Shown piece after piece: positions 18,485 through 26,438 of a stretch of 29,528 nt of DNA. How positions within the stretch are numbered: position 1 is the first letter of the stretch; each line of letters opens with the position of its first letter. Under the pieces are notes generated by a model that saw only the letters and a program-made list of their open reading frames with translations, had not been told where the DNA came from and ran no database searches. A program made the position numbers and the translations under genes. This stretch comes from a virus: the IMG/VR virus record IMGVR_UViG_3300008263_000020, positions 1-29,528 of that record; one strand, written 5' to 3'.

Positions 18485-19689
18485 TATTTAGTGTAATTAA
18501 TATCTGGTGATTGTGGTGTTGGTGCATTCAACGGAACCAATGTATCATTCATCACAGTTATTTTCTTATATGAATCGTTAGCGTATTTTGCTGCTAATCT
18601 ATCTTGTTCTGCTTTAATCTCTGCTGGTTTTAAAACGTGGTCATAAGGTACCAAGCATGTATTTCTTATATTTTGAGAGTTTTGTTTAGAATATTCTAAA
18701 CTACCAGCGTCATCGTATACGTATTTGTACATAATTTCAGTATCTGCTTTATTGCATGATACAGCACCAGCAGCTAAAGAACAAACAACAACCACATTAC
18801 GTAAAGCTTCTTTAAAACCTTCATTTAGTTCACCAACTTTTTCTTTGCTACATGTAATTGGTTCGCCAGCCATATAAACTTGTGTGTCAGATGGTAACCC
18901 TAATCTTTGTAGTTCTGCTTGAATTTGTTGTTGAACTTGTTGGTTTTCTAAATTTTCTCTAAGTAATTTTTTAACCAAACTTTTTGATTCATTTGTTTTT
19001 TCTTTTTTACCCCAATACTTTTTAGCTTCTTTTTCCATTTTTTCTATTCTATTATAATAATCTGGAAATTCAGATACATGGTCTTCAGCAATTTCAGTTT
19101 GTTTTTCTTCATCGTCTGTATGTTCAGACTCAATCTTTTTTCCTTTTTTTATTTGGTCTTTAACCATTTTTGTTGTAACACCAAATTTATCTGCAATATC
19201 TTTTGGTGACATATTATCAGCCTTACCCCCTTTTAATTTGTTTGATTCGTTAAGATTTTTTAATTTTCTTTTTTCCATAATTTTTCTTATTAAAGAAACT
19301 GTTAATAAAAATACAGTCCCACCTGGTAACATAAACACAGCACCATAACCTAAACTTTTAAGAAGAGTTTTTAGGTCATCCCCCATTTTCTTCCTTTGTT
19401 CTTTTGTTAAGTTTTCACCAGTTTTTACCGCTTTTACTATTGTTTTAAATGCGTCTGATGTGTTTACTGCGTTATCTTTGATTGAATCTTTTATAGCAAC
19501 TATACCATCAAACATTTTTTTACGACCTATAGTAACCAAGCTTTCATCTAATTCTTTTTGCTCTGATTTAACATTGATAGCTAACGCTGCTAAATAATCA
19601 TTAACATCACCAGTCGTACAACCTACTGGTTTTGCATTTTTTTTAGCACCTTTTTTATATACACATTTACCTCTTGCTTCGTATGGCAT
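18484..19689 (-). CDS. Mosaic virion-like protein with DUF5661-like segment and internal cleavage motif (401 aa)
   Basis: Parts in order: PYEARGKCVYKKGAKKNAKP (residues 2-21), a small phage N-terminal domain with two Cys; a hydrophobic stretch GYGAVFMLPGGTVFLLTVSL (about 114-133); a segment with IESEHTDDEEKQTEIAEDHV and FPDYYNRIEKMEKEAKKYWG (about 185-225), resembling DUF5661; then SKSLVKKLLRENLENQQVQQ (about 235-254), the same L-R-E head seen at other proteins' N-termini; finally a second hydrophobic piece VVVVCSLAAGAVSC. It looks like two packaged proteins fused, which prohead protease could separate at L-R-E. Boundaries are approximate. Confidence 0.65.
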   Translation of the reverse strand: MPYEARGKCVYKKGAKKNAKPVGCTTGDVNDYLAALAINVKSEQKELDESLVTIGRKKMFDGIVAIKDSIKDNAVNTSDAFKTIVKAVKTGENLTKEQRKKMGDDLKTLLKSLGYGAVFMLPGGTVFLLTVSLIRKIMEKRKLKNLNESNKLKGGKADNMSPKDIADKFGVTTKMVKDQIKKGKKIESEHTDDEEKQTEIAEDHVSEFPDYYNRIEKMEKEAKKYWGKKEKTNESKSLVKKLLRENLENQQVQQQIQAELQRLGLPSDTQVYMAGEPITCSKEKVGELNEGFKEALRNVVVVCSLAAGAVSCNKADTEIMYKYVYDDAGSLEYSKQNSQNIRNTCLVPYDHVLKPAEIKAEQDRLAAKYANDSYKKITVMNDTLVPLNAPTPQSPDINYTK

Positions 19690-19693
19690 AATT

Positions 19694-20098
19694 TTATTGA
19701 TACACTTCTGGGTGTAGTCTACCCCATTTTCTTATTATAACACCAGCGACAGCGTTAGCTTCATTTTCGATATCACTACCATCAGCACCATCCATCTCTG
19801 GGTTTGTTATTCTACCTTCTAAATTTTGTTTATGGTGAACTAATTCATGAGCAATTGAGCGACAAATATCTATGATTGCTCTATCTTTAACATATATTTT
19901 AACACGATTATCACCATTATTGTAATACGCTGTTGTTCTTAAATCTGGTGTTCTTTCAAACGCTAATTCAATTTTAATGTCATCATCAATATCTAATTGT
20001 TCTTTAGCAAAATTTACGAAATCAGCAACATCTCTAACATCAGTTTCATCTTTTGTTAAAAGTCTTTCTCTTAATAATTGTTTAATTGTTGGTTTCAT
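19694..20098 (-). CDS. Zinc metallopeptidase with capsid-targeting-like N-terminus (134 aa)
   Basis: The start is the ATG at 20098 (MKPTIKQLLRERLLTKDETD), because the upstream in-frame ATG at 20122 lies beyond the ATATTTAT motif. The head has L-R-E at residues 9-11. SIAHELVHHKQ supplies the HExxH zinc site (His84, Glu85, His88), and the Glu-rich helix DIENEANAVAG about 25 residues later offers a third ligand, as in gluzincins. A peptidase carried in the head could act in the host after injection or process virion proteins. The genes at 18484 and 19694 are adjacent (4 bases apart). Confidence 0.75.
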   Translation of the reverse strand: MKPTIKQLLRERLLTKDETDVRDVADFVNFAKEQLDIDDDIKIELAFERTPDLRTTAYYNNGDNRVKIYVKDRAIIDICRSIAHELVHHKQNLEGRITNPEMDGADGSDIENEANAVAGVIIRKWGRLHPEVYQ

Positions 20099-20102
20099 AC
20101 AT

Positions 20103-20110
20103 ATAAATAT
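20103..20110 (-). promoter_or_regulatory. Late-promoter-like ATATTTAT motif
   Basis: Minus-strand ATATTTAT, 4 bases before the ATG at 20098 and immediately downstream of the clpC terminator. The gene therefore needs a start signal here. Confidence 0.5.
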
Positions 20111-20113
20111 AAA

Positions 20114-20140
20114 AAAACCCACAAAAAAATTGTGGGTTTT
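20114..20140 (-). terminator. Intrinsic terminator of clpC
   Basis: AAAACCCACA and TGTGGGTTTT form a 10-bp stem, followed on the minus strand by a T run. Confidence 0.9.
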
Positions 20141-20145
20141 AATTA

Positions 20146-22659
20146 TTATTTAGTTTTTTTGGTTTTTCCTTTCTTTATTATTAGTTCTTCTTTCTTCTCA
20201 TTGTATGAAACTTCTATTGTTTCACCTTCTTTAAAGTTTTCATTTAAAATTTCATCAGCCACTGGGTCTTCAACATAGTGTTGGATAGCTCTAGCTAACG
20301 GTCTAGCACCATATGCTTCATCGTAACCTTGTCTACCTAAAAATTCTATTGCTTCATTAGTTATGGTTAAATTATAACCCATTTCGTTTACTCTTTTTTC
20401 TAAATTATTTATCTCTAAATAAATAATTTTATGAATATCATCTTGTTGTAAACCTCTAAAAATAATTGCTTCATCAATACGATTTAAGAATTCTGGTTTG
20501 AATTTCTTTTTAAGTGCTTTTTCGATAATTGAGCGAGCCTTATTTTCTTCACCAACAATTGACGCAGCAGTTTCAAAACCCATTGTTTTACCAAATGAAT
20601 TAACTTCTTTTACACCAATGTTTGAAGTCATAATAATCAATGCATTTTTGAAATTAACTTTACGACCTAAACCATCAGTTAAATGACCTTCATCTAATAA
20701 TTGTAACATTAAGTTGAATACATCTTCGTGAGCTTTTTCAATCTCATCAAATAAAATAACACAATGTGGTTTTCTTCTAACTTTTTCAGTTAACTGACCA
20801 CCTTGGTCATAACCTACGTAGCCTGGAGGTGGACCAACAAGTCTAGATACTGAATGTTTCTCCATGTATTCAGACATGTCAATTCTAATCAACGATTCTG
20901 GGTCACCGTAAACGTGTTCAGCCAATAATTTAGCCAAAAGAGTTTTACCAACACCAGTCGGACCTAAGAAGATAAATGAACCAACTGGTTTATTTTTATC
21001 TTTGATACCAATACGGTTACGTTTGATGGCTTTGATTACTTTTACAACTGCATCATCTTGACCGATTACTTTACCCATCAACTCTTTATCCAAGTTCATT
21101 AATCGTTTACCTTCTTGAGTTGATATCTTAGTCAATGGAATACCAGTCATCATAGATACAACTTCAGAAATAATATCAACACCTACTTCAGTAACTTTTT
21201 TATCTAAAGTTGATTGCCATTCAGTCATAGCTTTTTCTAATTCTTCATCAACTTTTCTTTCACCATCTCTAAGTTTAGCAGCGTCTTCATATCTTTGAGC
21301 TTTAACTACTTCGATTTTTTGTTCGTTAATTTCTTTCTTTTTAGCTTCTAATTCTTTGATGTTGTCTGGTTTTTCGATACCAACATTTGTTGTTGCACCA
21401 GCTTCATCTAACACGTCAATAGCTTTATCTGGCATACTTCTATCCATGATGTATCTAGCAGATAGTTTAACACATTCTTCGATAGCTTCGTCAGTATATT
21501 TTACTCTATGGTGTTTTTCGTATTTTTCTTTAATGTTTGTCAAGATAATTTTAGTTTCTTCCAATGATGGTTCTTCAACCAATACTTGTTGGAAACGTCT
21601 TGTCAAAGCACCATCTTTTTCGATGTTTTCACGGTATTCATCCAACGTAGTAGCACCAATTACTTGCAGTTCTCCACGTGCTAACGCTGGTTTAAAGATA
21701 TTTGATGCGTCTAATGAACCAGAAGCATTACCAGCACCAATAATTGTATGTAACTCGTCAATAAACAATACTACATCTGGGTTTGCTTTACATTCTTCTA
21801 AGATAGCTTTCATTCTTTCTTCAAATTGTCCACGGTATTTTGTACCAGCAACAATTGACGCTAAATCTAAACTGTAAATCTTTTTGTTGATAAGGGTTCT
21901 TGGTGCGTTACCATCTTTGATAAGTTGTGCTAACCCTTCAACTATTGATGTTTTACCAACGCCTGGTTCTCCAATCAATACTGGGTTGTTTTTCTTTCTT
22001 CTAGAAAGAATTTGTGAAACACGTTTGATTTCATTTTCACGACCAACAACTGGGTCAATCTCACCTTTCTCAACAGCTTTTGATACGTCTCTACAGAAGT
22101 TATCCAATACTGGAGTTTTAGATTTGGTTTCAGAAACTTTTGCTTTCTTTTTAAAACTTTCTGTTTCCTCATTATCATCATCAATAGAACTGTTAGTAAA
22201 TTTATCACCAGATGGTGATTCTAATTTAACAATTCGTCTAAAGTCATAATAGTTTAACCCAATCTTTCCTAAGAACTCAGAAATGTTATTTTTATTATTT
22301 AACATGACTAACAATATATGTTGTGTATCAATCATGTTATGATTTAACTCTTCACATTGTTTTTCTAAATCTTTTATTAACGTTTTAGTTTCATCTGAAA
22401 AAGGTAACGTTTTTCTAGTGCTAGTATAGCCTCTAGGGGTTAAATCATTTTTTCTAATAAAATCAGAAAACTTGTCATACAAATCTAAAACATCTATTTT
22501 GAAATGTTCCTTCAATATTTTTGTACACGTATTATCATTGTCTGATAATAACGATAAAAGTATATGTTCTGGTCTTACTTTTATATCTTCAAAAACTTTG
22601 GCTTCAACAGCTGATTTGCTCATAATCTGTTTTACTTTTGGGTAAACTTCTCTATTCAT
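20146..22659 (-). CDS. clpC: ClpC-type AAA+ unfoldase (837 aa)
   Basis: This is a full-length two-ring Clp ATPase. The N domain (1-145) has two repeats. AAA1 has GEPGVGKT at 230-237, Walker B LFIDE near 298 and the sensor ALTRRF. A short middle domain (about 433-490) contains a UVR-like stretch ([20 protein letters not shown]), as in ClpC and unlike the long ClpB domain. AAA2 has GPTGVGKT at 566-573 and [14 protein letters not shown] near 636. MGF at 693-695 stands where ClpC/ClpA have the ClpP-docking loop. It unfolds proteins for degradation. No clpP is in the window, so it may use the host ClpP. It is transcribed from a host-type promoter. Confidence 0.92.
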   Translation of the reverse strand: MNREVYPKVKQIMSKSAVEAKVFEDIKVRPEHILLSLLSDNDNTCTKILKEHFKIDVLDLYDKFSDFIRKNDLTPRGYTSTRKTLPFSDETKTLIKDLEKQCEELNHNMIDTQHILLVMLNNKNNISEFLGKIGLNYYDFRRIVKLESPSGDKFTNSSIDDDNEETESFKKKAKVSETKSKTPVLDNFCRDVSKAVEKGEIDPVVGRENEIKRVSQILSRRKKNNPVLIGEPGVGKTSIVEGLAQLIKDGNAPRTLINKKIYSLDLASIVAGTKYRGQFEERMKAILEECKANPDVVLFIDELHTIIGAGNASGSLDASNIFKPALARGELQVIGATTLDEYRENIEKDGALTRRFQQVLVEEPSLEETKIILTNIKEKYEKHHRVKYTDEAIEECVKLSARYIMDRSMPDKAIDVLDEAGATTNVGIEKPDNIKELEAKKKEINEQKIEVVKAQRYEDAAKLRDGERKVDEELEKAMTEWQSTLDKKVTEVGVDIISEVVSMMTGIPLTKISTQEGKRLMNLDKELMGKVIGQDDAVVKVIKAIKRNRIGIKDKNKPVGSFIFLGPTGVGKTLLAKLLAEHVYGDPESLIRIDMSEYMEKHSVSRLVGPPPGYVGYDQGGQLTEKVRRKPHCVILFDEIEKAHEDVFNLMLQLLDEGHLTDGLGRKVNFKNALIIMTSNIGVKEVNSFGKTMGFETAASIVGEENKARSIIEKALKKKFKPEFLNRIDEAIIFRGLQQDDIHKIIYLEINNLEKRVNEMGYNLTITNEAIEFLGRQGYDEAYGARPLARAIQHYVEDPVADEILNENFKEGETIEVSYNEKKEELIIKKGKTKKTK

Positions 22660-22689
22660 AATTTATAATTAATTTAATTGAATTATTCG

Positions 22690-22720
22690 CAAAAATACAA
22701 ATAATTATTTAATTAGTCAA
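22690..22720 (-). promoter_or_regulatory. Promoter of clpC
   Basis: Minus strand TTG (22720-22718), 20 bases, TATTTTTG (22697-22690). It lies nearly back to back with the promoter of the 22769 gene. Confidence 0.75.
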
Positions 22721-22722
22721 TC

Positions 22723-22753
22723 TTGACTTCTAAGATAAATATTAGTATATTTG
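22723..22753 (+). promoter_or_regulatory. Promoter of the 22769 operon
   Basis: TTG (22723-22725), 20 bases, TATATTTG (22746-22753). Confidence 0.8.
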
Positions 22754-22768
22754 TATAAAAAGTAAATA

Positions 22769-23011
22769 ATGAATTCAAATATGATACCAACCTTTCATAA
22801 GGTTGAACTGTTGGTTAGAACCATTGTAAACGAAGTAGTTATGCCGTCTTTAACCAAGCTTGAGTTTGAAGATGCCGCTATGGTTATAACTGGTAACTAC
22901 ATGATAATCACCACCAAAGAAACAATCATAGAAACAAATGAGGTGGTTCAAACATCTAAAATATTTCATTTAAATGAAATAAAATCTTATAGAACACATA
23001 ATAAAAAATAA
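22769..23011 (+). CDS. Small hypothetical protein (80 aa)
   Basis: It starts MNSNMIPTFHKVELLVRTIV and contains VNEVVMPSLTKLEF and a beta-like MVITGNYMIITTKETI section. It is the first gene of a plus-strand unit with the KTSC gene and thyA, under a host-type promoter. No family was recognised. Confidence 0.65.
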   Translation: MNSNMIPTFHKVELLVRTIVNEVVMPSLTKLEFEDAAMVITGNYMIITTKETIIETNEVVQTSKIFHLNEIKSYRTHNKK

Positions 23012-23026
23012 ATAAAATAAAGAAGT

Positions 23027-23494
23027 ATGATTTTAAAAAGAAAAGAAAAAGAAGGTGTGATTAAAGCGATTTATTCATCATCAAACATTTGCGCATCAGT
23101 TTATAACACAGTTACAAATGAATTAACAATTATTTTTAGTAACGGTGGTCAATACAAATATACTGATGTTGCTAAAACTGATTACATGCGTTTTGAGACA
23201 GCTGATAGCCAAGGTTCAGTATTAAACACTCACATTAAAAAATATACTACTAGTAAATTAGATAACGTAGACACAACTGAAATTTTAAAAGAAGTTGAGC
23301 AACTTAAAGACCAAGAAGAACCTCAAGTAACGCCAGATGTTGCGGTTAAAGATATGTTACAAAATATGAGTGATATTATCAGTAACTATTTGAAAAATGG
23401 TAATGTGACTACAACATCGTTGGCTGGATTGAAAGATAAAATTTCAACTTTTGAAAAAGTTAAAAATTTAAAACCAGAAATTGTTCATGAATAA
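23027..23494 (+). CDS. KTSC-domain protein (155 aa)
   Basis: Residues 17-77 match the KTSC domain: [20 protein letters not shown], then [44 protein letters not shown] is a small domain often found next to RNA-related enzymes, with unproven function. A helical tail (about 95-150) with a LKDQEEPQ acidic linker is added here. The next gene's ATG overlaps its stop (ATGAATAA), so expression of thymidylate synthase is coupled. Confidence 0.8.
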   Translation: MILKRKEKEGVIKAIYSSSNICASVYNTVTNELTIIFSNGGQYKYTDVAKTDYMRFETADSQGSVLNTHIKKYTTSKLDNVDTTEILKEVEQLKDQEEPQVTPDVAVKDMLQNMSDIISNYLKNGNVTTTSLAGLKDKISTFEKVKNLKPEIVHE

Positions 23495-24146
23495 TCTAGA
23501 TAAAGCTTATACAGATTTATTAAAAGACATTTTAGAAAATGGTACTCGCAAAGGTGATAGGACTGGAACGGGTACCATTTCTGTCTTTGGGAGACAAATT
23601 CGTCATAAAATGAGTGATGGTTTCCCTCTTCTTACAACAAAGAAGATGTATATGAAAGGTATTGTAACTGAACTATTATGGTTCTTACGTGGTGACACCA
23701 ACATCAAATATCTTGTTGATAACAATTGTCATATTTGGGATGGTGATGCGTATAAAGCATATCAAAGAGGATTCAAAGAAAAACATTATCTAAAACCTAC
23801 ATCAACAAAAGAAGAATTCATCCACAAAATTAAAACAGATGTAGATTTTGCTGAGAAGTGGGGTGATTTAGGTCCAGTGTACGGAAAGCAATGGAGAAGT
23901 TGGGGTGGTATAGATACAGACTCATTTTTAAATACAGATAATATTGAAGACCCATTATTAGGGGGAAGAGGTTTATTTTTTAAAGAATATGAGATAGACC
24001 AAATCGCAAACCTAATCCGTGACCTTAAAACAAACCCAGATTCAAGACGTTTGATGGTGTCAGCGTGGAATCCAGCCGATTTACCTATTACCGATTATCG
24101 AACAGATGATGAACTTTATAATGATTATTTAAAAGATATTGAGTAG
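23487..24146 (+). CDS. thyA: Thymidylate synthase, N-terminal fragment (219 aa)
   Basis: The start ATG at 23487 overlaps the KTSC stop. The fragment has the dUMP-phosphate Arg (GDRTGTGT, Arg25), [35 protein letters not shown], an insert of the Lactobacillus casei type ([20 protein letters not shown]), [31 protein letters not shown], and then a short non-homologous tail to TAG at 24146. It stops just before the catalytic LPPCH, which lies in the separate frame at 25281. The enzyme makes dTMP from dUMP; whether the two halves reassemble is unknown. Confidence 0.9.
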   Translation: MNNLDKAYTDLLKDILENGTRKGDRTGTGTISVFGRQIRHKMSDGFPLLTTKKMYMKGIVTELLWFLRGDTNIKYLVDNNCHIWDGDAYKAYQRGFKEKHYLKPTSTKEEFIHKIKTDVDFAEKWGDLGPVYGKQWRSWGGIDTDSFLNTDNIEDPLLGGRGLFFKEYEIDQIANLIRDLKTNPDSRRLMVSAWNPADLPITDYRTDDELYNDYLKDIE

Positions 24147-24162
24147 TTTTTAATTTTATTAT

Positions 24163-24183
24163 ATATTTATAATAAAAGGAGGT
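24163..24183 (+). promoter_or_regulatory. ATATTTAT motif and strong Shine-Dalgarno before the endonuclease
   Basis: ATATTTAT (24163-24170) is followed by AAAGGAGGT (24175-24183), 10 bases before the ATG from the end of GGAGG. A perfect Shine-Dalgarno is unlike the other genes here and suggests the endonuclease gene came with its own expression signals. Confidence 0.65.
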
Positions 24184-24192
24184 AATATCATT

Positions 24193-25044
24193 ATGGTTAT
24201 TTATAAAACGACAAATTTAATTAATGGGAAATTTTATATCGGTAAAGATAAACACAATAACCCAAACTATCTAGGTTCTGGTAAAATTTTGAACCAAGCT
24301 ATATCAAAATATGGTAAAGCAAATTTCAAAAAAGAAATACTAGAAGAATGTGAAGATTATAATGTTTGGTTAGAACGAGAAAAATATTGGATTAAAGAAT
24401 TATCAGCGACTACCTATGGTTATAACATAGCAGAAGGTGGGTTAGGTGGTGATACAATATCAAATCATCCAAGAAAATATGATATTGGAAAGAAACACTC
24501 TGAATGGATGGAAGAAAATAATCCAACTAGAGGTAGAGTTAGAACTAAAGATGAAATTGATATGTGGAGACAAACTTATGGCGATAAGTCAGTAGGTTCT
24601 AATAATTCAATGTTTGGAAAAACTCATTCAACTGAAACTAAACAATTACAATCTGAAATTCGTAAGGATTGGCACCATAATTTATCCATCGAAGAACGTG
24701 AATTAATAAATAAAAAAATAAGTGAAGCAAATAAAGGTAAAGATGGTTATTGGTTAGGAAAAACTAATGAAAAACATTCTGAATGGATGAAGGAGAATAA
24801 TCCATTTAAAGGAAAAACACATACAGTTGAAGTTAGGGATATGTTAAGTAAGATTAATTCTAAACCTAAAAGTGAAGAACATAAGAATAATATTAGTAAT
24901 AATTCACCTAATAATAAAATATGTGTTATCGAAGGAGTCACATATCGTAGTGTTGCTGAAGCCGCTAGACAATTAAATTTATCAGAAAATACCGTAAGAG
25001 GTAGAGTTAAAAATAAAAATTTTAAAAATTGGAGTTATGAATAA
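24193..25044 (+). CDS. GIY-YIG homing endonuclease (283 aa)
   Basis: Residues 2-17 hold the GIY-YIG core (VIYKTTNLINGKFYIG), with the second helix ISKYGKANFKKEILEEC and the catalytic Glu region WLEREKYWIKEL. Several NUMOD3-like DNA-binding repeats follow (NNSMFGKTHS near 140, NNPFKGKTHTVEVRDML, PKSEEHKNNIS), and a NUMOD1-like end (VTYRSVAEAARQLNLSENTV). This is the layout of I-TevI/Seg relatives that cleave their target gene and copy themselves in. It sits between the halves of thyA. Confidence 0.9.
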   Translation: MVIYKTTNLINGKFYIGKDKHNNPNYLGSGKILNQAISKYGKANFKKEILEECEDYNVWLEREKYWIKELSATTYGYNIAEGGLGGDTISNHPRKYDIGKKHSEWMEENNPTRGRVRTKDEIDMWRQTYGDKSVGSNNSMFGKTHSTETKQLQSEIRKDWHHNLSIEERELINKKISEANKGKDGYWLGKTNEKHSEWMKENNPFKGKTHTVEVRDMLSKINSKPKSEEHKNNISNNSPNNKICVIEGVTYRSVAEAARQLNLSENTVRGRVKNKNFKNWSYE

Positions 25045-25291
25045 AAGAGTTTATAAAGAATGGGAAGAAATTTATCCACTAACCTTAGTTAATTTACGTT
25101 TTGGTGGGTATATTGTGTTTAACGCTGAAGAAGATTCTGGGTTTGTGCAATCAGTAAATACTGAAGAAGTTTGTTATGAATTAAATGATTGGTTAGAAAG
25201 AGAAGTTGACCCGTGCCTATATGGTGTAGGTAAGACCATTATGGAAGCAATGAATAATTTATTAGAAAAAATGAATAGTTATGGAAACTAA
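25037..25291 (+). CDS. Small hypothetical protein between endonuclease and thyA C-half (84 aa)
   Basis: The ATG overlaps the endonuclease stop (8 bases) and the protein's stop overlaps the start of the thyA C-half (11 bases). It contains YPLTLVNLRFGGYIVFNAEE and PCLYGVGKTIMEAMNNLLEK, a compact alpha-beta pattern I have met in other phages as a hypothetical. It may be a passenger of the endonuclease cassette or an original neighbour of thyA. Tight overlaps imply translational coupling of the three frames. Confidence 0.7.
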   Translation: MNKRVYKEWEEIYPLTLVNLRFGGYIVFNAEEDSGFVQSVNTEEVCYELNDWLEREVDPCLYGVGKTIMEAMNNLLEKMNSYGN

Positions 25292-25901
25292 AAAATTAAC
25301 AAAAGAAGAGTTTTTAGAGAAATTAAAAACAGATAAAGAATTTTATAAAAAATATGGTAGAAAAAATATAACTGAAGGTAAACAAGTACTTCCACCTTGT
25401 CATTATTCGTGGCAAGTTTATACACGAGAGTTGAGCCAAGAAGAAAGATACAATTGGTATATAAAAACAAATAATAAAAATGTTAGTAGGAGTAGTAATC
25501 AGTTTGATATGGATGATATATTAAACACCAATAATATCCCTAAACGAGCAATCTCATTAATGTGGAATCAACGTTCAGTAGATACATTCTTAGGTTTACC
25601 ATTCAATATTGCATCTTATGGGTTGTTATTGGAAATAATTGCTAAAGCAGTTAATATGGTGCCAGATGAATTAATTGGTAATTTAGGTGATACACACTTA
25701 TATTCAAATCATGTTGAACAAGCAAGAGAACAGATTTTTAGAGAACCATATTCATTACCTAATTTGGTCTTTGGTAAAACAGATGAGTTTTTTAAATCAT
25801 TGGGTGAAGATTTAAGTTTAATAACACATTTGGATAACACTGATTTTGTTATTGAGAATTATCAATCACACCCAACAATAAAAGCACCATTATCAAATTA
25901 A
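25281..25901 (+). CDS. thyA: Thymidylate synthase, C-terminal fragment (206 aa)
   Basis: QVLPPCHYSWQVYTRELS carries the catalytic Cys40; LMWNQRSVDTFLGLPFNIAS and LGDTHLYSNHVEQ complete the active site, and the chain ends SHPTIKAPLSN. The first 36 residues are not the expected sequence: residues 7-35 align with the internal insert of the N-half (TKEEFLEKLKTDKEFYKKYG against [20 protein letters not shown], then GKQ in both). The fragment seems to derive from a second thyA copy with an internal deletion. It cannot work without the N-half. Confidence 0.88.
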   Translation: METKKLTKEEFLEKLKTDKEFYKKYGRKNITEGKQVLPPCHYSWQVYTRELSQEERYNWYIKTNNKNVSRSSNQFDMDDILNTNNIPKRAISLMWNQRSVDTFLGLPFNIASYGLLLEIIAKAVNMVPDELIGNLGDTHLYSNHVEQAREQIFREPYSLPNLVFGKTDEFFKSLGEDLSLITHLDNTDFVIENYQSHPTIKAPLSN

Positions 25902-25913
25902 AAATAAATTTAT

Positions 25914-26114
25914 ATGCCAGAAAGAAGTGATAATTATAGCGACTTAACACCTCATCACAGAAGAAGAAAAAAGGTTAACGTTAGATTTCCAAACGAATCT
26001 TTTTTTGAAGAAATTGAGGTTAACATGAGTGAATTCAAACCAACAACTGAATTTGATGATGAAGTATTTGGATGGTATGGTGATATATACATATCAATAA
26101 AGAAAGACAAATAA
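25914..26114 (+). CDS. Small hypothetical protein (66 aa)
   Basis: It has a basic N-terminus with DLTPHHRRRKKVNVRFPNES and an acidic C-terminal half (EVNMSEFKPTTEFDDEVFGW). It lies 12 bases after the thyA C-half and before a terminator, so it is the last gene of that unit. No family was recognised. Confidence 0.6.
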   Translation: MPERSDNYSDLTPHHRRRKKVNVRFPNESFFEEIEVNMSEFKPTTEFDDEVFGWYGDIYISIKKDK

Positions 26115-26139
26115 AAAGCACCCAAAAGGTGCTTTTTTT
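26113..26139 (+). terminator. Intrinsic terminator
   Basis: AAAAAGCACC pairs with GGTGCTTTTT around CAAAA, followed by more T. Confidence 0.9.
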
Positions 26140-26150
26140 ATTTTTATACA

Positions 26151-26158
26151 ATATTTAT
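26151..26158 (+). promoter_or_regulatory. Late-promoter-like ATATTTAT motif
   Basis: ATATTTAT followed by TAATAAATAAAATAAA and the ATG at 26175. It follows a terminator, so a start signal is needed here. Confidence 0.5.
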
Positions 26159-26174
26159 TAATAAATAAAATAAA

Positions 26175-26420
26175 ATGGCAAAAATAAATGAAGTACATAG
26201 TGTAATAGTACCAGCTAATGCTCCGAATTTAACTGCGCATACCTATTCTGAAATATATGGTGGCTCTACTGGTTGTTCTATAGTTATTAATGGTGTTTCA
26301 CTAAACATGGGTAGTTCATCTAGTATTTTTATTAACGTTGGTAGCGTTAGTGGTGGTACTGGTTGTTACTTATTAGGTGTAAATAAAGATGTACATTTAG
26401 GTAGCACATCTTTTATGTAA
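26175..26420 (+). CDS. Small beta-rich, probably virion protein (81 aa)
   Basis: The sequence is low in charge and rich in Gly, Ser, Val and Thr (SEIYGGSTGCSIVINGVSLN, SSSSIFINVGSVSGGTGCYL), typical of small structural beta proteins of phage capsids or baseplates. It is placed right after a terminator and late-type motif and before a large virion-like gene. The exact role is unknown. Confidence 0.65.
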   Translation: MAKINEVHSVIVPANAPNLTAHTYSEIYGGSTGCSIVINGVSLNMGSSSSIFINVGSVSGGTGCYLLGVNKDVHLGSTSFM

Positions 26421-26438
26421 AAAATATAATTTAAACAT

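Noticed and set aside
21356-22249. Plus-strand frames of 121-173 codons over clpC
   Set aside because: They are antisense shadows of the long, unmistakable ClpC gene.
24085-25390. Group I intron or intein in thyA
   Set aside because: The sequence outside the open frames is only about 100 bases before the endonuclease and essentially none after, because the three downstream frames overlap. No intein splice motifs are seen. Splicing is not excluded, since intron parts can overlap frames, but I cannot support it.
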